The notes under the pieces are model-generated. The model searched no databases and had not been told where the DNA came from. It was given only the letters and a program-made list of their open reading frames with translations. Source: Flavobacterium sp. (GTDB taxonomy: Bacteria > Bacteroidota > Bacteroidia > Flavobacteriales > Flavobacteriaceae). From it: DNA of 64,000 bases. The stretch is from NCBI GenBank assembly GCA_021740105.1, contig JAIPAM010000008.1:1-64000 (forward strand), read 5' to 3'. This document shows, piece after piece, positions 30,952 through 39,649 of this stretch (the first letter of the stretch is position 1; each line of letters begins with the position of its first letter). A program made the translations under genes and the position numbers.

Positions 30952-31650
30952 TTATTGTAATTGTTTTGTCAAATCTTCTTCACTAATAAAACCGGAATGT
31001 TTCCAAATTATTTGATTGTTTTTATAGATAAATAAAGTGGGTAATTCGTCTATTTTCAATTGAGATATTAGCGTTTTATTCTCGTCTGCGTTCAATCGAA
31101 CAATTGTAACTTTATCCGCCATTTCTTTTTGCATTTTAATTAAAAATGGGGTCATTTTTTTACAAGGAGCACACCAATCAGCATAAAAATCAATAAGAAC
31201 AATTTTATCTGTTTTTAGTAAATCATTGTATTCTTGTGTACACATTCCAATGATTTTATCACTTGGAATAGACAATCCCGCAGCATTCCATTTCATGATT
31301 CCACCTTGTAGCTCATAAATTTTAGTGAAGCCCATGTTTCCTAATTTTTCAGCAGCTTGTTTGCTTCTACCACCGCTCATGCAATAAACGAAAATTGGTT
31401 TTGACTTATCATATTTTCCAATTTTACTTTCAAAATTATCACCGTTCCAGTTAATATTAATTGCATTATTTATATGTTGACCAGCAAATTCTTCCGGCGA
31501 TCGAACGTCTATAATTGCTGGTTGTGGTGTAGCTTTAATTTTTTCAGCAAAATTAACTGCTGGAATAGATTCATATTTTACATTGGTTTGCCCGTTGCAA
31601 CTTGCAAATAAGAATCCAATAAAAAGTAAATTTAATAAGGTTGCTTTCAT
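30952..31650 (-). CDS. Rhodanese-thioredoxin fusion lipoprotein
   Basis: 232 residues. A lipoprotein signal ends in LFASC with the lipidated Cys18. A rhodanese domain (about 30-128) has IIDVRSPEEFAGQHI and the active loop YCMSGGRSKQA with Cys90. A thioredoxin domain (about 138-232) has DFYADWCAPCKKM, giving the redox pair C160 and C163. It should sit in the periplasm or on the outer membrane. The pairing suggests persulfide or sulfane-sulfur handling with thioredoxin reduction, or a resolvase of oxidised thiols; this is inference. DUF2461 follows 3 bp downstream. Confidence 0.93.
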   Translation of the reverse strand: MKATLLNLLFIGFLFASCNGQTNVKYESIPAVNFAEKIKATPQPAIIDVRSPEEFAGQHINNAININWNGDNFESKIGKYDKSKPIFVYCMSGGRSKQAAEKLGNMGFTKIYELQGGIMKWNAAGLSIPSDKIIGMCTQEYNDLLKTDKIVLIDFYADWCAPCKKMTPFLIKMQKEMADKVTIVRLNADENKTLISQLKIDELPTLFIYKNNQIIWKHSGFISEEDLTKQLQ

Positions 31651-31705
31651 AGTTGTTTTTTATGTTAAAGTAAAGAAAATATATAATTATGTTTATTCCA
31701 ATTTA

Positions 31706-32785
31706 TTATAAGTTAAATATTTTATAGCTCTGGTGGGTTGATTTTATAATAGATTCGGTACGTTCTGGATGTGTATCTGAAATAAAAAGTTGTCCAAAAT
31801 CAGAATTATTTACCATCTCGATTATCTTTCCAACTCGAGATTCATCTAATTTATCAAAAATATCATCAAACAATAAAATTGGATTTTCACCAGAATTCTT
31901 TTTAACAAATTCAAATTGCGCTAATTTCAATGCGATTAAAAATGATTTTTGCTGCCCTTGAGATCCGAATTTTTTTATCGGATAATGATCAATTTCAAAT
32001 GACAAATCGTCTTTGTGAATTCCGGCACTTGTGTATTGCAAAACCCGATCTTTATTAATGCTTTCTTCTAATAATTGCAATAAATCTTTCTCAAACAATT
32101 GACTCTCGTAAACCAATTGAACCGTTTCTGCTGAGCCAGTAATCGTTTGATGGTGTTTGTTAAAAATGGGAACAAAATCAGCTAGAAACTCTTTTCGTTT
32201 TTCAAATATAATTTTTCCTAATTCCTCTAATTGTTGATTATAAATGGACAAAGTATCTGTTTCAAAAACCTGATTTAAGGCAAAATATTTCAACAATGCA
32301 TTTCGCTGACTTAATGTTTTTTGATATTGAATTAATTGATTTAAATAGGAAGAATCCAATTGAGAAATTACAGTATCAATGAATTTTCTCCTCGTTTCAC
32401 TGCCTTCTACAATTAAATCTCTATCGGCAGGAGAAATAATTACCAATGGTATAAATCCAATGTGTTCTGAGAATTTATCGTATTGCTTTCCGTTGCGTTT
32501 AAGAATTTTTTTCTGCCCTTTTTTTAAGCTACAAATTACAGTTTCAGATCTTTCCTTTTTCTCAAATTCGCCTTCAATTACAAAAAACTCTTCACCGTGT
32601 TTTATATTTTGAACCGCCAGCGGATTGAAATAACTTTTGCCGTAGGACAGATGAAAAATAGCATCTAAAACATTGGTTTTGCCAATACCATTTTTGCCAA
32701 CAAAACAATTTATTTTACTGTCAAAATCGAAATTGGCTTCCGAAAAATTTTTATAGTTGAATAATGAAATTTTTTTAAGATACAT
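31706..32785 (-). CDS. recF: DNA replication and repair protein RecF
   Basis: 359 residues. RecF loads RecA onto gapped DNA with RecO and RecR. Motifs are the Walker [21 protein letters not shown], the signature-region segment [20 protein letters not shown], and Walker [12 protein letters not shown]. Length and order are normal. It is the first gene of the long minus-strand run and is divergent from the TPR protein. It is not next to dnaA or dnaN here, as in many Bacteroidota. Confidence 0.97.
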   Translation of the reverse strand: MYLKKISLFNYKNFSEANFDFDSKINCFVGKNGIGKTNVLDAIFHLSYGKSYFNPLAVQNIKHGEEFFVIEGEFEKKERSETVICSLKKGQKKILKRNGKQYDKFSEHIGFIPLVIISPADRDLIVEGSETRRKFIDTVISQLDSSYLNQLIQYQKTLSQRNALLKYFALNQVFETDTLSIYNQQLEELGKIIFEKRKEFLADFVPIFNKHHQTITGSAETVQLVYESQLFEKDLLQLLEESINKDRVLQYTSAGIHKDDLSFEIDHYPIKKFGSQGQQKSFLIALKLAQFEFVKKNSGENPILLFDDIFDKLDESRVGKIIEMVNNSDFGQLFISDTHPERTESIIKSTHQSYKIFNL

Positions 32786-33000
32786 TCTGTAAAAAGAGTA
32801 GAGTAGGAGAGACTTTAATTTCTAATTTTGTTATTTTAATACCGGTGCAAATTATTGAAAATTATCCATAAATCCTCATTTTTATCAATTTGAATTCTAA
32901 ATATTTTTGTATTTTGATTAAATGCGGATCATAATCGGGTAAATGTTACTTTTATTTGAATTTAAACGCATTTTTTTTATGACAGTTTGAATAAAAATTT

Positions 33001-33008
33001 TATTTTTG
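33001..33008 (+). promoter_or_regulatory. Putative -7 box for the TPR protein-ribH unit
   Basis: TATTTTTG matches TAnnTTTG, 22 bp before the ATG at 33031. Confidence 0.5.
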
Positions 33009-33030
33009 CCACTCACTAATTTAAATTATA

Positions 33031-33807
33031 ATGGCAACGTACAATAAAAGAGGCTATAAAACCCCAAAAGAAAAAGTTGAAACCGACACTCAAGTTGAAA
33101 ATATAACTATTGATGAAAAAGACAGTACTACTGCTGGTGTCTTTAATTCACTAGATCAAACCGCTTCAAAAACAGAAGAATTTGTAGCAAAAAATCAAAA
33201 AGCAATATTCGGTATTGTAGCAGCAATTGCTTTAGTAACTGTAAGTTATGTATTGTTTCAAAAATTCGTAGCGGAACCTAAAGAAGAGAATGCGGCAAGC
33301 GAAATGTTTTTAGCACAACAAAACTTTCAAAAAGCTACTGAGGGTACTAAAAGTGATTCATTATATAATCTAGCACTTAAAGGTTCTGAAGGAAAATTTG
33401 GATTTGTAGATATTGCTTCTAAGTATGAAGGAACAGATGCAGGAAATTTAGCTAATTATTATGCTGGTATGGCTCACTTAAATACGGGTAAATACGATGA
33501 AGCTATTTCTTATTTGGAAAAATTCAAATCGGAAGATATGGTATTGAGTACCCTAGCAATTGGTGCAATTGGAGATGCTCATGCTCAAAAAAATCAACCT
33601 AAAGAAGCTTTAGAATTTTATGTGAAAGCATCTGAAAAAAATAAAAACGAATTTACAACTCCTCGTTTTCTTTTAAAAGCAGGTCAAACGGCTTTAGGAT
33701 TAAATAACAAAGCGGATGCGTTAAAATATTTTACTGAGATTAAAGAAAAATATGAAGCGACTCCAGAAGCGGCAAATATTGATGCTTTAATCGGTTTATC
33801 ACAATAA
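33031..33807 (+). CDS. Membrane-anchored TPR protein (YfgM-like)
   Basis: 258 residues. A charged cytoplasmic N-terminus of about 60 residues precedes one membrane helix at about 62-80 (AIFGIVAAIALVTVSYVLF). The remainder, in the periplasm, has tetratricopeptide-like pairs (YYAGMAHLNTGKYDEAISYL, then GDAHAQKNQPKEALEFYVKA). The topology resembles E. coli YfgM, which works at the Sec translocon with PpiD; that link is inference. ribH follows 49 bp downstream, probably in the same transcript. Confidence 0.85.
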   Translation: MATYNKRGYKTPKEKVETDTQVENITIDEKDSTTAGVFNSLDQTASKTEEFVAKNQKAIFGIVAAIALVTVSYVLFQKFVAEPKEENAASEMFLAQQNFQKATEGTKSDSLYNLALKGSEGKFGFVDIASKYEGTDAGNLANYYAGMAHLNTGKYDEAISYLEKFKSEDMVLSTLAIGAIGDAHAQKNQPKEALEFYVKASEKNKNEFTTPRFLLKAGQTALGLNNKADALKYFTEIKEKYEATPEAANIDALIGLSQ

Positions 33808-33856
33808 GAATTTTAGATATCTGATATCAGACTTCGGATTCTAAAATCTAAACTAG

Positions 33857-34354
33857 ATGGCTACTGCTAATAAAAATTTATCAAATTACGATAAGAATAC
33901 AATCCCAAGCGCGAAAAGTTTTCGGTTTGGGATTGTTGTTTCTGAATGGAACCCAGCCATAACTGAAGGTTTGTTTACTGGTGCTGAAACCGCATTATTA
34001 GATTGTGGAGCACTTCCTGAAAATATTGTTCGTTGGGATGTTCCAGGTAGTTTTGAGTTGGTTTACGGGGCAAAAAAAATAATAGAAACTGAAAGCTTAG
34101 ATGCTGTCATCGTGATTGGTTGTGTAATTAAAGGAGAAACAATGCACTTTGAATTTGTTTGCGAAGGCGTAACCCAAGGAGTAAAAGATCTAAATATTAA
34201 TCAAGATGTTCCTGTAATTTTTTGTTTGTTGACCGACAATAACGAGCAACAATCTATCGATAGAAGCGGTGGAATTCATGGAAATAAAGGAACCGAAGCT
34301 GCAATTGCAGCATTAAAAATGGCTTATTTACGAAGTCAAGCTAATTTGAAATAA
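33857..34354 (+). CDS. ribH: 6,7-dimethyl-8-ribityllumazine synthase
   Basis: 165 residues. It condenses 5-amino-6-ribitylamino-uracil with dihydroxybutanone phosphate in the next-to-last riboflavin step, usually as a 60-mer. Motifs are VVSEWNPAITEGLFTGA, RWDVPGSFELVYGAK, CVIKGETMHFEFVCEGVTQG (with the catalytic His) and NKGTEAAIAAL. No FMN riboswitch is visible in the short gap upstream. A terminator follows. Confidence 0.97.
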   Translation: MATANKNLSNYDKNTIPSAKSFRFGIVVSEWNPAITEGLFTGAETALLDCGALPENIVRWDVPGSFELVYGAKKIIETESLDAVIVIGCVIKGETMHFEFVCEGVTQGVKDLNINQDVPVIFCLLTDNNEQQSIDRSGGIHGNKGTEAAIAALKMAYLRSQANLK

Positions 34355-34382
34355 TAAATATAAATTTATAATACAATTTAAC

Positions 34383-34410
34383 AAAACCTCTATATTTTAG
34401 AGGTTTTATT
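34383..34410 (+). terminator. Terminator after ribH
   Basis: A 10-bp stem, AAAACCTCTA / TAGAGGTTTT, with a 5-nt loop is followed by ATTTTTAT. It lies 28 bp after the ribH stop. Confidence 0.85.
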
Positions 34411-34446
34411 TTTATAATTTTGGTATGAAAGCCAATAGAAATTAGT

Positions 34447-34454
34447 TAAATTTG
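34447..34454 (+). promoter_or_regulatory. Putative mutL -7 box
   Basis: TAAATTTG matches TAnnTTTG, 37 bp before the mutL ATG. TTTG at 34419-34422 is too far (24 bp) for an ideal -33. Confidence 0.5.
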
Positions 34455-34491
34455 TCAATTCACGTTTAACCCTAAACAACAATTTATTTTA

Positions 34492-36333
34492 ATGTCGAGT
34501 ATCATTCAATTGCTTCCTGATCACGTTGCCAATCAAATTGCGGCTGGAGAAGTTGTTCAAAGACCCGCTTCGGTAGTCAAAGAATTGCTTGAAAATGCTG
34601 TAGATGCAAAAGCTACCGACATTAAATTAATCATTAAAGACGCTGGAAAATCCCTGGTTCAAGTTATTGATAACGGACAGGGAATGAGTGTTACCGATGC
34701 TCGTTTGTGTTTTGAACGACATGCTACTTCTAAAATTCGCCAAGCCGAGGATTTATTTTCATTACACACCAAAGGATTTCGTGGAGAAGCACTAGCTTCT
34801 ATTGCTGCGATTGCTCATGTTGAAATGAAAACAAAACAAGAACTAGAAGAATTAGGAACTCACATTGTTATCGAAGGTAGTAAATTTGTTTCCCAAGATG
34901 TGGCAGTTTTACCTAAAGGAACTTCATTTTCGGTTAAGAATTTATTTTTTAATATCCCAGCTCGTCGTAATTTCTTGAAATCAGAAACGGTGGAACACCG
35001 TCATATTGTTGATGAATTTCATAGAGTAGCTTTGGCACATCCAAATATTCATTTTACTTATTTCCATAATGGAAGTGAATTATACAATTTGCCACAATCC
35101 AATTCTAGACAACGCATTGTAAATATTTTCTCAGGAAAAACCAATGAAAAACTCGTTCCTGTAAATGAAGAAACTGAAATTGTAACCATTCAGGGTTTTG
35201 CAAGCAAGCCTGAATTTGCAAAAAAAAATAGGGGAGAACAGTTTTTTTTCGTGAACGATCGTTTTATTAAAAGTGGTTATTTGCACCACGCAGTAATGGC
35301 AGCTTATGAAGGTTTGCTTAAAGATGGCAACCAGCCGAGTTATTATTTATATCTCAATGTTCCGCCAAATACTATTGATATCAACATTCATCCTACCAAA
35401 ACTGAAATTAAATTTGATGATGAACACGCGCTTTATGCCATATTAAGATCGGCAATAAAACACAGTTTGGGTCAATTTAATGTAGCCCCAGTTTTAGATT
35501 TTGATAGAGATTCGAATTTAGATACCCCTTATAATTATAAAGACCAACAGGCAGCAACGCCTACCATTCAAATAGATGGAAATTTCAATCCATTTTTTGA
35601 TTCAACGCCTAATAAACATTTTACTTCCCCAAGAAAAACGGAAACCACTACTAATTGGGAGAGTTTGTATGTTGGTTTAAAACAGGATTCAGAAGAAATT
35701 AGCAATGTAGAATTTGAAAGCGATGAAGTTACAGGTTCCTTATTTAATGAAAATGAAATTGAGCAGGCGTCGAATAAGATGTATCAAATTCATAAAAAAT
35801 ATATTGTAAACCCCATAAAATCAGGGATGGTAATTATTGATCAGAACCGAGCTCATCAAAGAGTTTTGTACGAACAATTCTTGACGAATATGACGGTTCA
35901 TCAAGCCTCGAGCCAACAATTATTATTTCCACTAAATTTGTTTTTCTCTAAAAGTGAGATGAAATTAATTTCAGAATTGCAACTTTCATTAGTCAACACC
36001 GGATTTGTTTTTGACGCAAGTAATGAAGACCATTTGGTGATTTCAGGTTTGCCAATAAATGTTGCTGAAAGCGAAGTTTCAAGTGTTTTAGAGCAGTTGT
36101 TGAGTGATTTAAGTGATGGAATTCCCGATTCTAGTTTTAGTCAAAATGATAGTATTGCCAAATCCATGGCGAAGAGTTTAGCAGTAAAAACTGGGGCTTA
36201 TTTGACGGAGAAGGAACAAGAGAATTTAGTAAATGGGCTTTTTGCCTGCAAAGACCCTAATGTTTCTCCATTTCAAAAACCAACTTTCATCACCATGCGT
36301 GTGGAAGATATTGATAAAAAATTCACATTATGA
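34492..36333 (+). CDS. mutL: DNA mismatch repair protein MutL with altered endonuclease motifs
   Basis: 613 residues. The N-terminal GHKL ATPase is intact: IAAGEVVQRPASVVKELLEN, DNGQGM and HTKGFRGEALASIAAIA. The C-terminal dimerisation half is present, but the metal-dependent endonuclease motifs are not. DQHA(X)2E(X)4E reads DQNRAHQRVLYE (about residue 450). The ACxxAxK-type motif reads AKSLAVKTG and the CPHGRP-type motif reads SPFQKPT near the C-terminus. So it probably couples MutS to downstream steps without nicking. It overlaps the downstream rhomboid gene by 4 bp (ATGA). Confidence 0.95.
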   Translation: MSSIIQLLPDHVANQIAAGEVVQRPASVVKELLENAVDAKATDIKLIIKDAGKSLVQVIDNGQGMSVTDARLCFERHATSKIRQAEDLFSLHTKGFRGEALASIAAIAHVEMKTKQELEELGTHIVIEGSKFVSQDVAVLPKGTSFSVKNLFFNIPARRNFLKSETVEHRHIVDEFHRVALAHPNIHFTYFHNGSELYNLPQSNSRQRIVNIFSGKTNEKLVPVNEETEIVTIQGFASKPEFAKKNRGEQFFFVNDRFIKSGYLHHAVMAAYEGLLKDGNQPSYYLYLNVPPNTIDINIHPTKTEIKFDDEHALYAILRSAIKHSLGQFNVAPVLDFDRDSNLDTPYNYKDQQAATPTIQIDGNFNPFFDSTPNKHFTSPRKTETTTNWESLYVGLKQDSEEISNVEFESDEVTGSLFNENEIEQASNKMYQIHKKYIVNPIKSGMVIIDQNRAHQRVLYEQFLTNMTVHQASSQQLLFPLNLFFSKSEMKLISELQLSLVNTGFVFDASNEDHLVISGLPINVAESEVSSVLEQLLSDLSDGIPDSSFSQNDSIAKSMAKSLAVKTGAYLTEKEQENLVNGLFACKDPNVSPFQKPTFITMRVEDIDKKFTL

Positions 36334-37073
36334 GAAATGTAACTGAGGTAGTTAAGCAATTAATTATCATAAATATATTGTTTTTTATAGGAACTCAATT
36401 TCTGGGAGAGGTTGCCTATAAATTCTTATCATTGTATTACCCTGAAAACCCGGATTTCAACTATTGGCAACTAGTAACGCATATGTTTATGCATGGAAAT
36501 GTAATGCATATTTTTTTCAATATGTTTGCATTATTTTCATTTGGTTCTGCTTTAGAACAAATTTGGGGCGCTAAAAAATTCTTATTTTTCTATATTTCTT
36601 GTGGTTTAGGAGCAGCTTTAATTCATATAATTTCAAACTATTATTTTTTCCATGATGGATTGAATACCTTGGTTGCCAATGGAATCCCTGAAGGGGAAAT
36701 CTTAAAAATAATGGGGGAGGGAAAGTACGATTCAAGATGGACTGAACTCTTATCAAAATCTAATTTTGAAAGTTTTATATCTGCATTTGTAACACCTGCT
36801 GTTGGTGCTTCTGGAGCAATTTATGGAATATTGGTTGCTTTTGCCTTTATGTTTCCAGATGCAGAATTGGCTTTAATGTTTATACCAATTCCTATTAAAG
36901 CGAAATATTTTGTACCCGTAATTGTTGGTTTAGATTTGTTTTCTGGAGTTACAGGATTTTCAGTTTTTGGCGGTGGAATAGCACACTTTGCTCACGTTGG
37001 TGGTGCTTTATTTGGGTTTTTAATGGTTTGGTATTGGAAAAAAAATCAATTTAATGCCAATCGTTGGAATTAA
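36330..37073 (+). CDS. Rhomboid intramembrane serine protease
   Basis: 247 residues, about six membrane helices, the basic bacterial rhomboid fold. The oxyanion/TM2 region HMFMHGNVMHIFFNMFALFS, the catalytic Ser in GASGAIYG (about residue 159) and the catalytic His in AHFAHVGGALFG (about 218) are all present, so it should be active. It cleaves membrane proteins within or near their transmembrane segment; the substrate is unknown. It overlaps mutL by 4 bp, and a second rhomboid gene starts 11 bp downstream. Confidence 0.93.
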   Translation: MRNVTEVVKQLIIINILFFIGTQFLGEVAYKFLSLYYPENPDFNYWQLVTHMFMHGNVMHIFFNMFALFSFGSALEQIWGAKKFLFFYISCGLGAALIHIISNYYFFHDGLNTLVANGIPEGEILKIMGEGKYDSRWTELLSKSNFESFISAFVTPAVGASGAIYGILVAFAFMFPDAELALMFIPIPIKAKYFVPVIVGLDLFSGVTGFSVFGGGIAHFAHVGGALFGFLMVWYWKKNQFNANRWN

Positions 37074-37084
37074 TACTTTGATAA

Positions 37085-37969
37085 ATGAGTGTACTTGAGG
37101 ATTTAAAATTGCAATTTAAAATAGGTGATGTACTAACCAAATTACTATTTTGGAACATTGCTTTTTTTGCTATTCCCAGTGTTGTATTTGGAATTTTACC
37201 CTTATTTAAAGTTACTATTGACTACTTAAGTTATGTGAGTTTGTCATCAAATACGAATGATTTACTTTGTAAACCTTGGTCCATATTTACATATGCTTTT
37301 TTTCATTCTACAATTTTACATATTCTGTTCAATTTAATCATGTTGAATTTTGCAGGTAGATTATTTTTGATTTTCTTTAATCAAAAGCAATTATTGAGTT
37401 TGTATTTTGTAGGTTCACTATTTGCAGGAATTGTATTTCTATTTTGTTATATGTTTTTCCCTGCTTTGACAAATGTAACTACGGCTTTGGTTGGAGCTTC
37501 GGCGTCCGTTATGGCAATTTTATTTGCAACGGTTTCCTATTCTCCCTTTATGAATATTCGTTTAATGCTTTTTGGAAATGTAAAACTGTGGCACATAGCT
37601 TCCGTTCTAATAATAATTGATTTATTTCAATTGCCTTTAGAAAATACGGGAGGACATTTAGCCCATATAGGTGGTGCTTTTTTTGGTTATATTTACATCC
37701 GATTATTAAAAAATGGTACCGATATTTGTAATTGGTTCACTACCATTTTAGACATTTTTTCTTCTATATTTGGGAGCAGAAAATCTAAACCATTTAAAAA
37801 AGTACATCGTACTTATAAAGTTCCAGCGGTAAAAAGAGCTTCAAAGATTGTTACAAAGGATAAAGTACAGCAACAAATTGACGAAATATTAGATAAAATC
37901 AGTCAATCTGGTTATGATAGTTTGTCATCAGAAGAAAAAGAATTTTTGTTTAAAGCAGGTAAACAATAG
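37085..37969 (+). CDS. Second rhomboid protease with C-terminal extension
   Basis: 294 residues. The rhomboid core has FHSTILHILFNLIMLNFAGR in TM2, catalytic Ser in VGASASVMAI (about residue 136) and catalytic His in GGHLAHIGGAFFG (about 190). A basic cytoplasmic tail from about residue 225 ends in an acidic helix, IDEILDKISQSGYDSLSSEE then KEFLFKAGKQ, a tail common in Bacteroidota rhomboids. Sequence between the two tandem rhomboids differs widely, so they are not a recent duplication. Confidence 0.92.
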   Translation: MSVLEDLKLQFKIGDVLTKLLFWNIAFFAIPSVVFGILPLFKVTIDYLSYVSLSSNTNDLLCKPWSIFTYAFFHSTILHILFNLIMLNFAGRLFLIFFNQKQLLSLYFVGSLFAGIVFLFCYMFFPALTNVTTALVGASASVMAILFATVSYSPFMNIRLMLFGNVKLWHIASVLIIIDLFQLPLENTGGHLAHIGGAFFGYIYIRLLKNGTDICNWFTTILDIFSSIFGSRKSKPFKKVHRTYKVPAVKRASKIVTKDKVQQQIDEILDKISQSGYDSLSSEEKEFLFKAGKQ

Positions 37970-37980
37970 GATTTATTTTA

Positions 37981-39027
37981 ATGAAGAAGCTTTCTTGGAT
38001 AAATAAAATAATGTTTGTTGTTAATATAGTTTTGGCTGTATTAACCTTCGTTGCCTATGTTTTACCTTTTCTTGCGCCAAAGTTATTCCCTATTTTATCT
38101 TCATTAACGTTGATATTACCCCTATTTTTAATACTTAATGGAATCTTTTTTATTTATTGGGGAATACAAGTTAAAAGGCAAATTCTTTTACCTGCGTTAG
38201 TATTATTATTGGGAATTACTTTTATAAATAAATTCTACAAATTTGCGATAACTGATTTGCCTAAATCGGATAAAGATTTTGTGGTCATGAGTTATAATGT
38301 TCGCTTGTTTAATTTATTTAAGTGGCTTAATGATGATAATGTACCTTCTGAAATTCGCAACTTTATTAATGAGCAAAATCCAGATATACTTTGTATTCAA
38401 GAGTTTTCGAATGCCGCAAAATTAGATTTAAAAATATACCCTTACCAATATGTTTTTATGCAAGGGGAAAAGATAAAAACAGGGCAGGCTATTTTTTCTA
38501 AATACCCTATCATTGATGAAGGAAATTTGGTTTTTCCAAACTCCAATAACAATGCTATATTTGCAGATATTAAGAAAGGAAAAGACATTATTAGAGTGTA
38601 TAATATGCATTTACAATCTATCAAAATTTCTCCTGATGTAAATGAAATTTCTGAAAATATAGATGGAATTAATCAAGATAAATCTCAACTCTTGATTATC
38701 AGAATTAGTAAGGCATTCAAAAAGCAGCAGCTACAAGCCGAGATTTTGATGAACCATAAAAAGAATTGTGAATACCCAATAATTATTTGTGGCGATATGA
38801 ATAATAGTGCTTATTCCTACGTTTATCGAAGTATAAAAGGAGAATTAAATGATTGTTTTGAGGAAGCAGGATCTGGCTTTGGACAAACCTATAATTTCAA
38901 ATATTACCCTGCTCGTATTGATTATATTTTTGCCGATAAGGTCATGAAAGTTAAAAATTTTAAGAGTTTTCCTGAATTCATCAACTCTGATCACAGCCCC
39001 GTTATAACCCGTTTGCAAATAGATTAA
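37981..39027 (+). CDS. Membrane-anchored endonuclease/exonuclease/phosphatase (EEP) family protein
   Basis: 348 residues. Two or three N-terminal membrane helices (residues about 8-85) precede an EEP fold with VMSYNVRLFN, ILCIQEFS (metal Glu), YNMHLQS, ICGDMNNSAYSYVYRSI (catalytic Asp/Asn) and the terminal INSDHSPV (catalytic His). The metal and His residues look complete. Family members include nucleases, sphingomyelinases and inositol phosphatases; the substrate here is not known. It lies 11 bp after the second rhomboid gene, so mutL, two rhomboids and this gene form one unit. Confidence 0.9.
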   Translation: MKKLSWINKIMFVVNIVLAVLTFVAYVLPFLAPKLFPILSSLTLILPLFLILNGIFFIYWGIQVKRQILLPALVLLLGITFINKFYKFAITDLPKSDKDFVVMSYNVRLFNLFKWLNDDNVPSEIRNFINEQNPDILCIQEFSNAAKLDLKIYPYQYVFMQGEKIKTGQAIFSKYPIIDEGNLVFPNSNNNAIFADIKKGKDIIRVYNMHLQSIKISPDVNEISENIDGINQDKSQLLIIRISKAFKKQQLQAEILMNHKKNCEYPIIICGDMNNSAYSYVYRSIKGELNDCFEEAGSGFGQTYNFKYYPARIDYIFADKVMKVKNFKSFPEFINSDHSPVITRLQID

Positions 39028-39639
39028 TTATAGCGATTGTTCATTCAAATAATCTAAAGCAAAACGCCCTTCATTAAAGAGTAAATCCAAAACACTTAGA
39101 TTATTTATAAAACCGTGTTTTTCTTCAAAAACTTGGGTGTAGGGTTTAAAATCGGAAACGTCCTTTTTTCCATCAGCTAGATATCGAAAATCCAAACTAT
39201 CAGGTGTTTCATGAAAATACTCTGTTGTTTTTTCAAATTCTAATTTCATATTCAAGCATTTAGAAACAATTTCAATCGTTTCAAAATTCAAGTCCATTAG
39301 AAAAGTGTGTTTTTTGGAAAAAATAGGAAGTAAAGTATCTTCAAAATATTCAAAAAAAGGAGAAGTTCTATAAGCGGCCTCTAAAGATTTGAAATGTTGT
39401 TTTTGCCAATCGAATGCAGTTTCTAATTTTACATCCTTAGTTTTTTGATGCTTTTCCTTACTGTGTTTAATTGGGATGTTCAGTATTTGAATCCCATTTG
39501 GACTGTATATGTAGGTTCGATTTCTATTGGTTTGCTTTTGAAAATTATCTTCTATTTCAAAAACAACAGAAGCAGCTTTGGCTATAGCCGAAAAATTACT
39601 AATAGAAGGAAAATAAGTTGGTAGAAGTAAAGAGGACAT
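39028..39639 (-). CDS. WbqC family protein
   Basis: 203 residues from ATG at 39639 (MSSLLLPTYFPS). WbqC-family features are LLPTYFPSISNF near the N-terminus, RNRTYIYSPNGIQILNIPI, DWQKQHFKSLEAAYRTSPFF and the C-terminal YTQVFEEKHGFINNLSVLDL block. The family is found in O-antigen and glycan clusters but has no established reaction. A longer frame starting at 39681 overlaps lepB by 32 bp and is less likely. Its stop meets the stop of the convergent EEP gene with no spacer. Confidence 0.88.
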   Translation of the reverse strand: MSSLLLPTYFPSISNFSAIAKAASVVFEIEDNFQKQTNRNRTYIYSPNGIQILNIPIKHSKEKHQKTKDVKLETAFDWQKQHFKSLEAAYRTSPFFEYFEDTLLPIFSKKHTFLMDLNFETIEIVSKCLNMKLEFEKTTEYFHETPDSLDFRYLADGKKDVSDFKPYTQVFEEKHGFINNLSVLDLLFNEGRFALDYLNEQSL

Positions 39640-39649
39640 TTGGTTAATA

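Noticed and set aside
33808..33856. FMN riboswitch before ribH
   Set aside because: The 49-bp gap is too short and shows no RFN-like conserved sequence.
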